Shown here one piece after another: positions 1 to 8,495 of a stretch of DNA of 64,000 bases. A model generated the notes under the pieces. That model saw only the letters and a program-made list of their open reading frames with translations. It had not been told where the DNA came from and searched no databases. This DNA is from Paraburkholderia megapolitana (GTDB taxonomy: Bacteria; Pseudomonadota; Gammaproteobacteria; Burkholderiales; Burkholderiaceae). The DNA is taken from NCBI RefSeq assembly GCF_007556815.1, contig NZ_CP041743.1, forward strand, positions 186,001-250,000, in the 5' to 3' direction. How positions within the stretch are numbered: the stretch's first letter is position 1; each line of letters starts with the position of its first letter. A program made the position numbers and the translations under genes.

Positions 1-1
1 A

Positions 2-385
2 ACATTATTCCCGGAAAGCGAACAGGAAGACGAAAGCATCGTCACCGCGCTCAGCCATCAGGATATCGTTGTCGCGCTATCGGCGGCACTGGCGCCAAAA
101 AAGGTTGCGGTACTGCATATGCTGTATCCGCGCACCGATGCACGCACGCACCGCAGTCTCGACTCGCTTGTCGCAGCGTTGCATGGCCACGGGCTGCATC
201 AGGTCGCGCACCTCGTCGCACAGGAAGCGCACTACCTGCTGTTCAAAGACCCGGTGAAGGCGTGGAGAGCGTTCCAGGAAATCCGTAACGACTCGCTCGC
301 GATCGGTGTGCATCTGTATTACAACGGCCTTGTCGGCCAGGCCGCCGAGCAGGTGCTCGACGTCGACGCGCATCGCAAGGGTTGA
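2..385 (+). CDS. C-terminal part of an unrecognised protein (cut by window edge)
   Basis: An open frame runs from the first complete codon of the window to a TGA at 383-385, giving about 127 residues with no start seen; the gene begins upstream of the window. The fragment starts with an acidic stretch (ESEQEDES), followed by alternating hydrophobic and charged segments such as DIVVALSAALAPKKVAVLHM and ends DVDAHRKG. There is no membrane segment and no motif I can assign. Codon use is typical of the neighbouring high-GC genes, so it is probably a real chromosomal gene. Function unknown from this piece. Confidence 0.6.
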   Translation, partial: TLFPESEQEDESIVTALSHQDIVVALSAALAPKKVAVLHMLYPRTDARTHRSLDSLVAALHGHGLHQVAHLVAQEAHYLLFKDPVKAWRAFQEIRNDSLAIGVHLYYNGLVGQAAEQVLDVDAHRKG

Positions 386-427
386 AGCGTTGAAACGTGT
401 GTGCGCCAGCCAGCACTGCCACCGGGT

Positions 428-1306
428 TTAGCGGTCGGCGGCAGTGACGGCGGGCGCGCTACCCACCTCGCGAATGAACGTGTCGATGTAGCGGTTGAAT
501 GCGGCCGGATGTGCCAGATTCATGCCGTGCGATGCGCCGCGTACGGTCTCGCGGCGCGCATCCGGACACCATGTTGCCAGCGCCGTAGCCGTGCGGCGAA
601 ACATGTCGGGACTCTTCTCTCCATCGATCAGCAACAGCGGGCAGCGTATTTCGGCAGCATCCTCCGGTGTGTAGGCCGGCAACGGATCGCGAAACTGTCG
701 TGCGAGCGTATGGGCATTGTCTGTCGCCATCGTGCGGAACGCCGTCGTGCTCTTCGCCCAGAAACCCGGCCGGCTCACCGAGTCGACGAACAGCTGCAAT
801 CCCGCATCCACCTCGCCCGTTTCGATCAACTGTGCAGCCCTTGCGCGCAGCGCATTGGCTGTTTCAGGGAGCTTCGCCGGCGTGCGTCCCGCGATCTGCA
901 GTGGACCGCCCGGATCGGCCAGCGTCAGTGTGCGCAGCCACTGCGAATGACGCCTCGCGAAATGAAACGCCACACAGCCACCGCGCGAATGACCGACCAC
1001 ATGCGCCGGCCCGGCACCGAATCGTTCGATAAATTCGGCCAGCTCGCCCGCGTGATCGCTCCAGCTGAATGGAAGGTCGGTGGGCGTATCGGTGACCGGC
1101 CAGTAGTGCGTGAGGCTCACGGCGACACAGCGATAACGCGCGGAGAGACCCGCGAGCTGCGGTTGCCAGTAGCGGTAGTCGCACAGCGAGCCGTGCACGA
1201 AGAGCAGCAGTTCTCCCTCGCCGGCCTCGACATAAGGCATGCGCAGGCGGTTCTGCAGGGAAACGAACGATGGTGAGGAAGCGGGAACAGGCTGATTCAC
1301 GGACAC
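428..1306 (-). CDS. alpha/beta-fold hydrolase
   Basis: A 292-residue cytosolic alpha/beta hydrolase. The oxyanion-side HGS motif is at about 38-40, the nucleophile elbow GHSRGG at 105-110 (Ser107), an Asp sits in LLLIDGEKSPD, and the catalytic His in GASHGMN near the C-terminus, so the triad looks complete. There is no signal peptide. The start codon is GTG at 1306; another in-frame GTG lies two codons further in. The sequence resembles lactone/ester hydrolases such as 3-oxoadipate enol-lactonase relatives, but nothing nearby belongs to an aromatic catabolic pathway, so the substrate cannot be named. It stands alone, with about 110 bp between it and the next minus-strand gene. Confidence 0.85.
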   Translation of the reverse strand: MSVNQPVPASSPSFVSLQNRLRMPYVEAGEGELLLFVHGSLCDYRYWQPQLAGLSARYRCVAVSLTHYWPVTDTPTDLPFSWSDHAGELAEFIERFGAGPAHVVGHSRGGCVAFHFARRHSQWLRTLTLADPGGPLQIAGRTPAKLPETANALRARAAQLIETGEVDAGLQLFVDSVSRPGFWAKSTTAFRTMATDNAHTLARQFRDPLPAYTPEDAAEIRCPLLLIDGEKSPDMFRRTATALATWCPDARRETVRGASHGMNLAHPAAFNRYIDTFIREVGSAPAVTAADR

Positions 1307-1418
1307 GGGCGGCCGACGCCGGCAACGAAAAGAGCGCCTATTGTCACATAGGCCACTTATCGGACCATGCTGCCGGCCCGCGCCGGCAATCGCCTGATCC
1401 TGGTAGCGCAGCGCCCGC

Positions 1419-2489
1419 TCAATCGAACGCGAACGCGTCCACCATGCCGAGCGCCGCGCCTGCTCCGCGGACAGCGCAGGTCAGCGGTTCGTCGGCCACG
1501 CGCACGGCGACGCCGAGCTGCTCGCTCAGGCAGCGGTCCAGATGGCCGAGCAGCGCGCCGCCGCCGGTCAGCACGATGCCGCTTCCGGCGATATCGGTGA
1601 TCAGTTCGGGCGGTGCGCTTTCGAGCCCGGTTTTCACCGCGCCGATCACCTGCCGCAGCGGCGCGACGATTGCCTCTGCGATGTCATGATTGCTTAGCTG
1701 GACCGTGCGCGGCAGGCCGTCTTCGACGCTGCGCCCGGTCGCGTTCATGCGCTCGAGCGGTACGTCGCGCAACGCCGAGCCGATGGTTTTCTTCACGTAT
1801 TCGGCTGTCTGCTCCCCGAGCAGCACGCCGTACACGCTGCGCACATGGTTGACGATCGCCTGGTCGAACTGGTCGCCGCCGACGCGGATCGACCCGCTGT
1901 ACACGGCGCCGCCCAGCGCGATCACACCGACCTCGGTGGTGCCGCCGCCGATATCGACCACCATCGATCCAGTCGCCGACGCCACCGGCAATCCCGCACC
2001 GACCGCCGACGCCAGCGACTCGCCGATCAGGCTCACCTTCCACGCCCCCGCCGATACCGCTGCTTCCTTGATCGCGCGGCGTTCGACCTGGGTCGCGCCC
2101 GCCGGCACGCAGATCGTGAACGTCGCGCGACGGCCGAACAGCTGGCGCGGGCGAGCCATCGCCACGAACTGCCGGATCATGTGTTCGGCGGCGGGAAAGT
2201 CGGCGATGACGCCGTGTCGCATCGGCCGGACCGCTTCGAGATTGCCGGGCGCGCGGCCGAGCATCTGCTTCGCCTCGTTGCCGACAGCGGCCACGATCGG
2301 CGTACCGCCGGCCGTGACATGATCGCGGCGCGCTTCGCCCTGCTTCTGGAAACAGACGACGGACGGCTGGTTGAGCACGATGCCGCCGTCGTCGGTATAG
2401 ATCAGCGTATTCGCCGTGCCGAGGTCGACCGCCACGTTCTGACGGAACAGGCGACTGAACAGCGGCGGGTGCGACGTCGGTTGGGCCAT
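1419..2489 (-). CDS. MreB/Mrl-family actin-like protein (orphan paralogue)
   Basis: A 356-residue bacterial actin of the MreB family. Visible motifs are phosphate-1 DLGTANTLIY (22-31), phosphate-2 DIGGGTTEVG (179-188) and the adenosine loop SGIVLTGGGALL near 310-325. MreB normally forms membrane-bound filaments that guide cell-wall elongation. Here the gene is not followed by mreC, mreD or pbp2, so it is not the canonical shape operon and is likely a second copy. In the usual EEPMAAAIGAGLP segment it reads GESLASAVGAGLP, so the first Glu and the Pro are changed while one Glu (157) is kept. It has a short N-terminal leader (FSRLFRQ) that could be a membrane-binding amphipathic stretch. Family assignment is firm; the role is inferred. 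Confidence 0.88.
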   Translation of the reverse strand: MAQPTSHPPLFSRLFRQNVAVDLGTANTLIYTDDGGIVLNQPSVVCFQKQGEARRDHVTAGGTPIVAAVGNEAKQMLGRAPGNLEAVRPMRHGVIADFPAAEHMIRQFVAMARPRQLFGRRATFTICVPAGATQVERRAIKEAAVSAGAWKVSLIGESLASAVGAGLPVASATGSMVVDIGGGTTEVGVIALGGAVYSGSIRVGGDQFDQAIVNHVRSVYGVLLGEQTAEYVKKTIGSALRDVPLERMNATGRSVEDGLPRTVQLSNHDIAEAIVAPLRQVIGAVKTGLESAPPELITDIAGSGIVLTGGGALLGHLDRCLSEQLGVAVRVADEPLTCAVRGAGAALGMVDAFAFD

Positions 2490-2713
2490 AGCGTGGCTCT
2501 GCGTGTGTGGCCGCCCGTTGTCTGCGGCGGCGCGAATAATCGGCCCCGGCTGCGCGTTGACGACTGTCCGGCCTGGTCCAGGCCCGCGTGTCGGGTGCTG
2601 TTTTCGTGCTGTTCTTGCGCTTCGTGTTGATAACTTCTAACGGCAGCACCGGCGAGAAACTTTAGGCGCCTGTGCGAGCCGGTATGACGACTACCTGAAT
2701 CCCCTGAATCCCC

Positions 2714-3358
2714 TTAACCCAGCGCCTTCACCAGCGCATCGCGTCCGAGCGCCGCGCCGTCGGCGGAAATGGTGTGGCCGACGCCCGGCAGCGCGTACGC
2801 ATCGACCGTGTAGCCCGCATCCTCGAGCGCGCTAGCCGCGTGTTCGAGTTCGCGAACCGGAATGACTTCGTCGTCGGTGCCGTGAATCAGTGTGACAGCC
2901 GTGCCACTGTGTACGCCGACCGGCGACGACAGACGCCCCGAATAGGCGACCACTGCGGCCGCGCCATCCGGATTGGACGCGACATGATGCAACGACATAA
3001 TTGAGCCCTGCGAAAAACCAACCAGCGCAAGCTTTTCGTAAGCAACGCGCCAATGCGCGAGTTCGGCGGTCAGCACGCGGAGCAGCGCCGGGTAGGCATC
3101 CGCGACACGCTCCACGCGATTCGCCGCGTCGATCTCCCGCAGGCTGAACCACTGACGCCCGCCGAAACCACCGTCGAACGGCTCGCTGCCGTCCAGCGAC
3201 ACGAACGCCGTATCGGGCAACGCGCCGTGCCAGAAATCGGCGAGCGGCGTCAGGTCGCGCGCGTTGCTGCCCACGCCGTGCAGCAGCACCACCAGCGACT
3301 GCGCAGGCAGGTTCGCCGGTGCAAGCCGCCAGCCATGTTCGAATTGCTCCCACGCCAT
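2714..3358 (-). CDS. alpha/beta hydrolase of the carboxylesterase/phospholipase (YpfH) type
   Basis: A 214-residue small serine esterase. The motifs are LLHGVGSNARDL near the N-terminus, nucleophile GFSQGS, Asp in GTDDEVIP and His in GVGHTIS, all in the order of the phospholipase/carboxylesterase family that includes acyl-protein thioesterases and E. coli YpfH. I chose the ATG at 3358 (MAWEQF) rather than an in-frame start ten codons upstream, because family members begin close to this point. The protein is cytosolic with no signal peptide. It is transcribed away from the exporter gene at 3558 and is probably monocistronic. Natural substrate unknown. Confidence 0.85.
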   Translation of the reverse strand: MAWEQFEHGWRLAPANLPAQSLVVLLHGVGSNARDLTPLADFWHGALPDTAFVSLDGSEPFDGGFGGRQWFSLREIDAANRVERVADAYPALLRVLTAELAHWRVAYEKLALVGFSQGSIMSLHHVASNPDGAAAVVAYSGRLSSPVGVHSGTAVTLIHGTDDEVIPVRELEHAASALEDAGYTVDAYALPGVGHTISADGAALGRDALVKALG

Positions 3359-3557
3359 CGCCGAATCCCATCGATCAAGTTCGCGCAACGCGAACCCCGC
3401 CGCGCACAGCCGCGAGGATACTTCACCACTATGTTTTGCGGCAGCTTGTATACCCTGAATTGCCCCGCCCCTGTTGAGTTCGACGCCGCGTTCCGGCGAA
3501 TGCAGGTATCCTTTTCAACGCCTTACAGCCCTTATAGTTCCAAGCCCGGAGTTCCGT

Positions 3558-5123
3558 TTGAGTCAGCCCGCCGCCGCCGCACCCGCCTCGCCACCACCGC
3601 TCCAGGGTGGACAACTGGTGCTCGCGACCATCGCGGTCGCGCTCGCGACCTTCATGACCGTGCTCGATTCGTCGATCGCCAACGTCGCGATCCCGACCAT
3701 CTCGGGCAATCTCGGTGCGTCGGTCGATCAGGGCACGTGGGTCATCACCGTATTCGCGGCGGCCAACGCCGTTTCCATCCCACTCACTGGATGGCTCACA
3801 CAGCGCATCGGCCAGATCAAGCTGTTCGTCGGCGCGATCCTCGCGTTCGTGGTTGCGTCGTGGCTGTGCGGCATCGCGCCAACCCTGCCGATCCTGCTGC
3901 TCGCGCGCGTGCTGCAAGGCGCGGTGGCCGGCCCGTTGATTCCGCTGTCGCAGGCAATCCTGCTCGGCTCATATCCGAAGCACAAGTCGTCGACCGCGCT
4001 CGCCTTATGGGCAATGACCGCGACCGTCGGGCCGATTGCCGGGCCTTTGCTTGGCGGCTGGATCACCGACAGCTACAGCTGGGCGTGGATCTTCTTCGTC
4101 AACATTCCGGTCGGCATCTTTGCCGCGGGCGTGACGTGGAGCATCTACCGCCACCGCGAAACGCAGACCAAGCGCCTGCCGATCGACGTCGTCGGCCTCG
4201 GGCTGCTCATCGCGTGGGTTGCCTCGCTGCAGATCATGCTCGACAAAGGCAAGGACCTCGACTGGTTCAATTCGCCGACCATCGTCATTCTCGGTTTGTC
4301 GGCGGTGATCAGCTTCGCGTTCTTCCTCGTGTGGGAGCTGACCGCCGAAAACCCGATCGTCGATATACGGCTCTTCGGGCAGCGTAATTTTCTGGGCGGC
4401 ACCGTGGCGATTTCGATTGCCTATGGCGTGTTCTTCGGCAACTTCGTGCTGCTGCCGCAATGGATGCAGGAGTACCTCAACTATCGTTCCGTCGATGCCG
4501 GGCTCGTCACCGCGCCGCTCGGCGTGTTCGCGGTGATCCTCGCGCCGATCATGGGACGTGTGCTGCCGCGCTCCGACGCGCGCATCATCGCGACCTTCGC
4601 GTTTATCGGCTTTGCGATCGTGTTCTACATGCGCTCGAAGTACCTGATCGAGATCGACACATGGCATCTCGTGCTGCCCACCTTGCTGCAAGGCATCCCG
4701 ATGGCGATGTTCTTCGTGCCGCTCACCGCGATCATTCTGTCGGGCCAGCCGCCGCATCGCATTCCGGCGGCCGCAGGGCTATCGAATTTCGTGCGGGTGT
4801 TTTGCGGCGCGGTCGGTACATCCCTGGCGGGCAATGCCTGGAACAATCGTACGGTGCTGCATCATGTGCGGCTTACCGAGCAGGCCAGCGTCGACAATCC
4901 GCTCTTCAACCAGCAGATCGCGTCGACGCAATCGCTGCTGCAACTGAACACGCAGTCATCGCATGCGCTGTTCGATTTCACCGTGAACACCCAGGCGGCG
5001 ATGATGGGGCTCAACGATATTTTCTATGTGTCGGCGATCATTTTTCTGCTGATCATTCCGCTGATCTGGATTACGCGGCCGGCGAAGGGTGGTGGCGGAG
5101 CGGATGCGGCAGGCGCGCATTGA
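3558..5123 (+). CDS. MFS multidrug exporter, DHA2 (EmrB/QacA) family
   Basis: A 521-residue inner-membrane drug:proton antiporter with about 14 hydrophobic helices. TM1 begins LATIAVALATFMTVLDSSIA, with the family-typical LDSSIANVA, and motif C appears as GPIAGPLLGGW. The start is a TTG at 3558 (then SQPAAAAPAS), preceded by GGAG at 3548-3551 with 6-nt spacing; upstream in-frame codons do not resemble the family. EmrB proteins normally work with an EmrA adaptor and an outer-membrane channel, but none is adjacent. The stop codon lies inside the first copy of the 43-bp tandem repeat described below. An AraC regulator is convergent downstream; whether it controls this gene is unknown. Confidence 0.9.
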   Translation: MSQPAAAAPASPPPLQGGQLVLATIAVALATFMTVLDSSIANVAIPTISGNLGASVDQGTWVITVFAAANAVSIPLTGWLTQRIGQIKLFVGAILAFVVASWLCGIAPTLPILLLARVLQGAVAGPLIPLSQAILLGSYPKHKSSTALALWAMTATVGPIAGPLLGGWITDSYSWAWIFFVNIPVGIFAAGVTWSIYRHRETQTKRLPIDVVGLGLLIAWVASLQIMLDKGKDLDWFNSPTIVILGLSAVISFAFFLVWELTAENPIVDIRLFGQRNFLGGTVAISIAYGVFFGNFVLLPQWMQEYLNYRSVDAGLVTAPLGVFAVILAPIMGRVLPRSDARIIATFAFIGFAIVFYMRSKYLIEIDTWHLVLPTLLQGIPMAMFFVPLTAIILSGQPPHRIPAAAGLSNFVRVFCGAVGTSLAGNAWNNRTVLHHVRLTEQASVDNPLFNQQIASTQSLLQLNTQSSHALFDFTVNTQAAMMGLNDIFYVSAIIFLLIIPLIWITRPAKGGGGADAAGAH

Positions 5124-5280
5124 GGGTTGAACGCAGCGGGCGCGGATGCATAAGGACGATCATTGAGCGTTGAACGCAGCGGGCGCGAATGCATAAGGAC
5201 GATCATTGAGCGTTGAACGCAGCGGGCGCGAATGCATAAGGACGATCATTGAGCGTTGAGCGCAGCGGGCGCGAATGCAT
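5118..5280. repeat. 43-bp tandem direct repeat, 3.8 copies
   Basis: Three full 43-bp units (5118-5160, 5161-5203, 5204-5246) and a fourth of 34 bp (5247-5280) lie head to tail with no unique DNA between them. Each starts cattgagcgttgaacgcagc and passes through atgcataaggacgat. Units 2 and 3 are identical, and units 1 and 4 differ by only a few bases. Unit 1 supplies the TGA of the exporter gene and unit 4 ends 11 bp before the stop of the convergent AraC gene, so the array fills the whole gap between two 3' ends. This is a minisatellite-type array, not a CRISPR. Confidence 0.95.
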
Positions 5281-5291
5281 CGGTTGAAACT

Positions 5292-6062
5292 TCAGCGCCC
5301 GTCCTGCCGGAAGTAACGCGCCGGCGTCTCGCCAAGTAAATCTTTGAATACGGCGATGAACGACGACACGTCGCTGTAACCGACTTCGAGTGCGACCTCC
5401 GTCACGCTCGCACCGGTGTCGAGTCGTTCGAGTGCAACCAGCAACCGTAGCTGCTGGCGCCACTGTCCGAAGGTCTGGCCGGTTTCCTTGACGAAGAGAC
5501 GCGCCGCCGTGCGCGCGGTGACGCCGGCCGCGAGCGCATGGTCGTCGAGTACGGTGGGATCGGCGGGATGGGTGGTCAGCACCCCGGCGATGCGCTGGAT
5601 GCGCGGATCGCGCGGATACGCCAACGCGAGCGGCACCGCGGCAAGCTGCGGAAGACGATCGAGCAGCACGCGCATCAACCGCGCGTCGGGTCCGTCGGTC
5701 GCATAGTCAGCACCGAACCTGGCCGCGGCGCGCAGCAGCGCATCGGCAAGCCGGTCGATCGCCACGACACGGCCCGGCAACGCGTCCGGCAGCGACGGCC
5801 AGTCGTCCGTGTCTACATATAGCGTGTGCCACGCAAGCGGCCGCGACGACGACAGCCGGAACAGCAGCCCCGGAGCGATCCATAGCGCGTGCTGCGGCGG
5901 GATCACCCACAGGCCGTTCTCCGTGCGCACGGTCAGCACGCCATCGCACGCATGCAGCAGCTGCAGGCGACGGGACGCGTGCCAGGGTTCGTCGAGTGTC
6001 TCCGTGTGTTGCGCGACGACGAACGCCGCGCAATCGGTGCCATCCGGATCGGTTACTTCCAT
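5292..6062 (-). CDS. AraC-family transcriptional regulator with cupin-like sensor domain
   Basis: A 256-residue regulator. The N-terminal half (about 15-110) has the beta-rich cupin-like signature of small AraC proteins, with WVIPPQHALWIAPG where such proteins carry the PP..A.WIP motif. The C-terminal half holds two helix-turn-helix motifs, one at TARTAARLFVKETGQTFGQW and one at SVTEVALEVGYSDVSSFIAV, ending in the usual F....G..P..Y (LLGETPARYFR). AraC proteins of this class often control an adjacent exporter gene. Here the EmrB-like exporter is convergent, so that link is only a possibility. It is divergent from glutaminase with 178 bp between the starts. Confidence 0.9.
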   Translation of the reverse strand: MEVTDPDGTDCAAFVVAQHTETLDEPWHASRRLQLLHACDGVLTVRTENGLWVIPPQHALWIAPGLLFRLSSSRPLAWHTLYVDTDDWPSLPDALPGRVVAIDRLADALLRAAARFGADYATDGPDARLMRVLLDRLPQLAAVPLALAYPRDPRIQRIAGVLTTHPADPTVLDDHALAAGVTARTAARLFVKETGQTFGQWRQQLRLLVALERLDTGASVTEVALEVGYSDVSSFIAVFKDLLGETPARYFRQDGR

Positions 6063-6240
6063 GAGGCTTTCGTTTTGCCCTACGGGTATTCAAATCGAAT
6101 CAGACTAGCACGACGCCCCATCTCTGTGCACGGTGCAGTGCAGTAGCGGCGGCGCACTCGCCGACAGCCATCACGGGCCATTACAATCGCGGCTGCGTGC
6201 CGTGTATGGCGCTTTGCCCTGCGCTCAACCAGCCTCCTCC

Positions 6241-7155
6241 ATGAACTATCCCGCGATCCTCGAACAGATTCACCGCGATATCCAGCCCTACCTCGGTACT
6301 GGCCGCGTTGCCGACTACATTCCCGAGCTGGCGAAGATACCCGCCGACCGCTTCGGCATGGCAGTCGTCACCGCCGCGGGCGACGTCCATCGCATCGGCG
6401 ACGCCGACGAGCGCTTTTCGGTCCAGAGTATTTCGAAGCTGTTCGCATGCACGCTGGCGTTTCAACTGATCGATGACGAGTTGTGGTCGCGGGTCGGCCG
6501 CGAGCCGTCGGGCACCGCGTTCAACTCGCTCGTCCAGCTCGAAACGGAACAGGGCAAGCCGCGCAATCCGTTCATCAATGCAGGCGCGCTGGTGGTCACT
6601 GATGTACTGTGCCGGCGCTTCGTGAGCGCCGAAACCGCGCTGGTGGAATTCATGCGAAGACTCACCGGCGAGCGTACCGTCGACTACGACCTGCGTGTCG
6701 CGCAATCGGAACTGGCGAACGCGCACCGCAATCGCGCGATGGCGCATTTCATCGCGAGCTTCGGCAATCTCGAGATGCCGGCCGAAGTGGTCGTCGATGC
6801 TTATTGCCGGCAGTGCGCGATTTCGATGAGCTGCGTCGAGCTTGCGCGTGCGGCGCTGTTTCTATGCAACGGCGGTGTCGTGCCAGCAACCGGCGAACGG
6901 ATTCTCGACAGTAGTTCGACGAAGCGGCTCTCCGCGCTGATGTTGACCTGCGGTACTTACGATGCCGCCGGCGATTTCGTCTTTCGGGTGGGGCTGCCGG
7001 CGAAAAGCGGCGTGGGCGGCGGTATCGTCGCGGTGCTGCCGGGTGAGATGGCCGTGTGCGTGTGGTCGCCGGGGCTCGATAGCAATGGGAATTCGCTGGC
7101 GGGGACGCTGGCGCTCGAGTGGCTGACTACGCATACGGGGCAGTCGATTTTTTGA
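6241..7155 (+). CDS. glsA: glutaminase A
   Basis: A 304-residue serine-dependent glutaminase that hydrolyses L-glutamine to glutamate and ammonia in the cytosol. The beta-lactamase-like catalytic SxxK is SISK at 63-66 (Ser63, Lys66). Other family blocks are NPFINAGALVV, the conserved E/N/Y segments around QSELANAHRNRAMA, and SGVGGGIVAVLPG near the C-terminus. The length matches E. coli YbaS/YneH-type glutaminases. The start at 6241 (MNYPAIL) is the usual family N-terminus; the upstream in-frame extension is not conserved-looking. The gene appears monocistronic. Confidence 0.95.
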   Translation: MNYPAILEQIHRDIQPYLGTGRVADYIPELAKIPADRFGMAVVTAAGDVHRIGDADERFSVQSISKLFACTLAFQLIDDELWSRVGREPSGTAFNSLVQLETEQGKPRNPFINAGALVVTDVLCRRFVSAETALVEFMRRLTGERTVDYDLRVAQSELANAHRNRAMAHFIASFGNLEMPAEVVVDAYCRQCAISMSCVELARAALFLCNGGVVPATGERILDSSSTKRLSALMLTCGTYDAAGDFVFRVGLPAKSGVGGGIVAVLPGEMAVCVWSPGLDSNGNSLAGTLALEWLTTHTGQSIF

Positions 7156-7221
7156 GCGGCTTCGTGGCGCGCTGCGGAAGCGGCTTGCATCGCAGCTTGC
7201 GCCTGACCCCGCCCGCTACAT

Positions 7222-7419
7222 TCAAAACCTGATCGCCTCGATCGGGTTCAAGCCCGGCAACGGGAAGTGCGCATCTTCATAGCGCTCCACCAGGATCGAC
7301 AGGATCTCGAGACGATCGCCATCGGGCGTACCGGGTTCCGGATCGGCGTCGACGAGTTCCGATACCACTGCGAGCGCGGCCTCGTAATCTTCCTCGGTGT
7401 GTAGCGGGCAAATATCCAT
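7222..7419 (-). CDS. truncated HigA-like antitoxin (N-terminal region only)
   Basis: A 65-residue protein beginning MDICPLHTEEDYEAAL and ending LNPIEAIRF. This matches the start of HigA-family antitoxins, which have a D-I-x-P-I-x-T-E-x-D-Y-x-x-A opening and a P-x-E-A-I-x-F-R-M join into the helix-turn-helix. The gene stops exactly where the DNA-binding domain should begin. It still has a good ribosome binding site (GGAG, 10 nt before ATG) and an uninterrupted frame, so it may be expressed. No HigB toxin reading frame is found on either side. It could be a decayed antitoxin or a functional short form. Confidence 0.7.
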   Translation of the reverse strand: MDICPLHTEEDYEAALAVVSELVDADPEPGTPDGDRLEILSILVERYEDAHFPLPGLNPIEAIRF

Positions 7420-7564
7420 GTGTCTTACTCCATCTCCACCGTTTCGGCATTGACCTGTCGAACGCGGCGCATGCGCCGTATGCGTCTGCCAATTTCACTT
7501 AAACCAGACCGCTCCAACCGTCGCCGGCCATTGTGCCTACCATCCCCCAACCCCAAAAAGAAAT

Positions 7565-7614
7565 TTGACAAACACTCTTAAGATATATATCTTACGACAC
7601 ATCTTATGACACAT
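7565..7614 (+). promoter_or_regulatory. promoter and palindromic operator of the yqjI-like/yqjH-like operon
   Basis: TTGACA at 7565-7570 and TATCTT at 7588-7593 (17-bp spacer) form a sigma-70 promoter. A perfect 16-bp palindrome, taagatatatatctta, spans 7579-7594 and covers the -10. It is followed by a direct repeat, CTTACGACACAT then CTTATGACACAT (7591-7614). A palindrome over the -10 of a PadR-type repressor gene is what autorepression predicts. GGAG at 7617-7620 precedes the ATG at 7628. Confidence 0.7.
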
Positions 7615-7627
7615 CAGGAGTGTCGCG

Positions 7628-8416
7628 ATGCACCGTAACTCACATCACACCCATCATTCACACCATTCCCGCCGCCACGCGTCCGACCGCGACGGCCTGA
7701 GCTTCCCCGAGCGTTTCCGGGACCCCCTCCACGCGCTGTGGCACGCCATTGGCCGTCATCGCGGCGGTGGTGGAGGCGGTGGCGGTCGTGGCGGCGCCTT
7801 CGGTGGCGGCACCGGTGACGGCGGCTTTCCCGGTGGTTTTGGCGGCCGCGGCGGTTTCGGCGACGGCGACGGTTTTCCGCGCGGTCGGACCTTCACCTCT
7901 GCCGATCTGCAACTGCTATTGCTGGCGCTGCTCGATAAAGAACCCAGCCACGGCTACGAACTGATCAAGGCGCTCGAAGCGCGTTCGAACGGCTTCTATA
8001 GCCCGAGCCCGGGCATGGTCTATCCGTCGCTGACGTACCTCGAAGAAGTAGGCTTCGTTACCGTCGAAGTGGAAGGCAACCGCAAGCGCTATGCGCTCGC
8101 CGAGCCGGGCGGCGCGCACCTCGCCGTGAACCGCGAACGCGCCGACATGATGCTGGCGAAGCTCTCGCACATCGCCCGCAAGATGGATTCGGTACGGCGC
8201 GCGTTTGCTGGCGAAGACCCGTCCGACGCCGCCGAAGGCGGCTGGGTGCCGGAACTGATCCAGGCTCGCCGTGCGCTGAAAACCCTGCTGTTCAGTCTCG
8301 ACAACGTGCCTGCCGCCGAACAGCGTCGCATCGCTGCGATCCTGCAACGGGCGACGCAGGAAATCGAAGACGGCGGCAAGCAGAGCGACGGCAAACAGGA
8401 CGGCAGCAATCCCTAA
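7628..8416 (+). CDS. PadR-family repressor, YqjI-like, with His-rich N-terminus
   Basis: A 262-residue regulator. Residues 1-17 are very rich in histidine (HHTHHSHH and neighbours). About 46-85 is a glycine-rich low-complexity linker. From about 88 a PadR winged-helix domain follows (SHGYELIKAL, then PGMVYPSLTYLEEVG, then GNRKRYALAEPG), with a helical C-terminal dimer region. E. coli YqjI is a PadR protein with a metal-binding N-terminal extension that represses the adjacent ferric reductase gene yqjH in response to nickel. The downstream gene here is a YqjH-type protein, so a nickel- or iron-responsive role is a well-supported inference. Unlike E. coli YqjI, I see no cysteine in the extension. 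Confidence 0.85.
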   Translation: MHRNSHHTHHSHHSRRHASDRDGLSFPERFRDPLHALWHAIGRHRGGGGGGGGRGGAFGGGTGDGGFPGGFGGRGGFGDGDGFPRGRTFTSADLQLLLLALLDKEPSHGYELIKALEARSNGFYSPSPGMVYPSLTYLEEVGFVTVEVEGNRKRYALAEPGGAHLAVNRERADMMLAKLSHIARKMDSVRRAFAGEDPSDAAEGGWVPELIQARRALKTLLFSLDNVPAAEQRRIAAILQRATQEIEDGGKQSDGKQDGSNP

Positions 8417-8495
8417 CCGGGCGCCTCGGGCACCACGCGCTCGCGAGCCGCGCGGGCACGCCTGCCGCCCTCCGATATTCAGAAACAGGAACACC

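Noticed and set aside
5118..5280. CRISPR array
   Set aside because: The units are contiguous with no spacers between them and there are no cas genes.
7420..7627. A HigB toxin gene upstream of the truncated HigA
   Set aside because: All frames were read; none shows HigB motifs.
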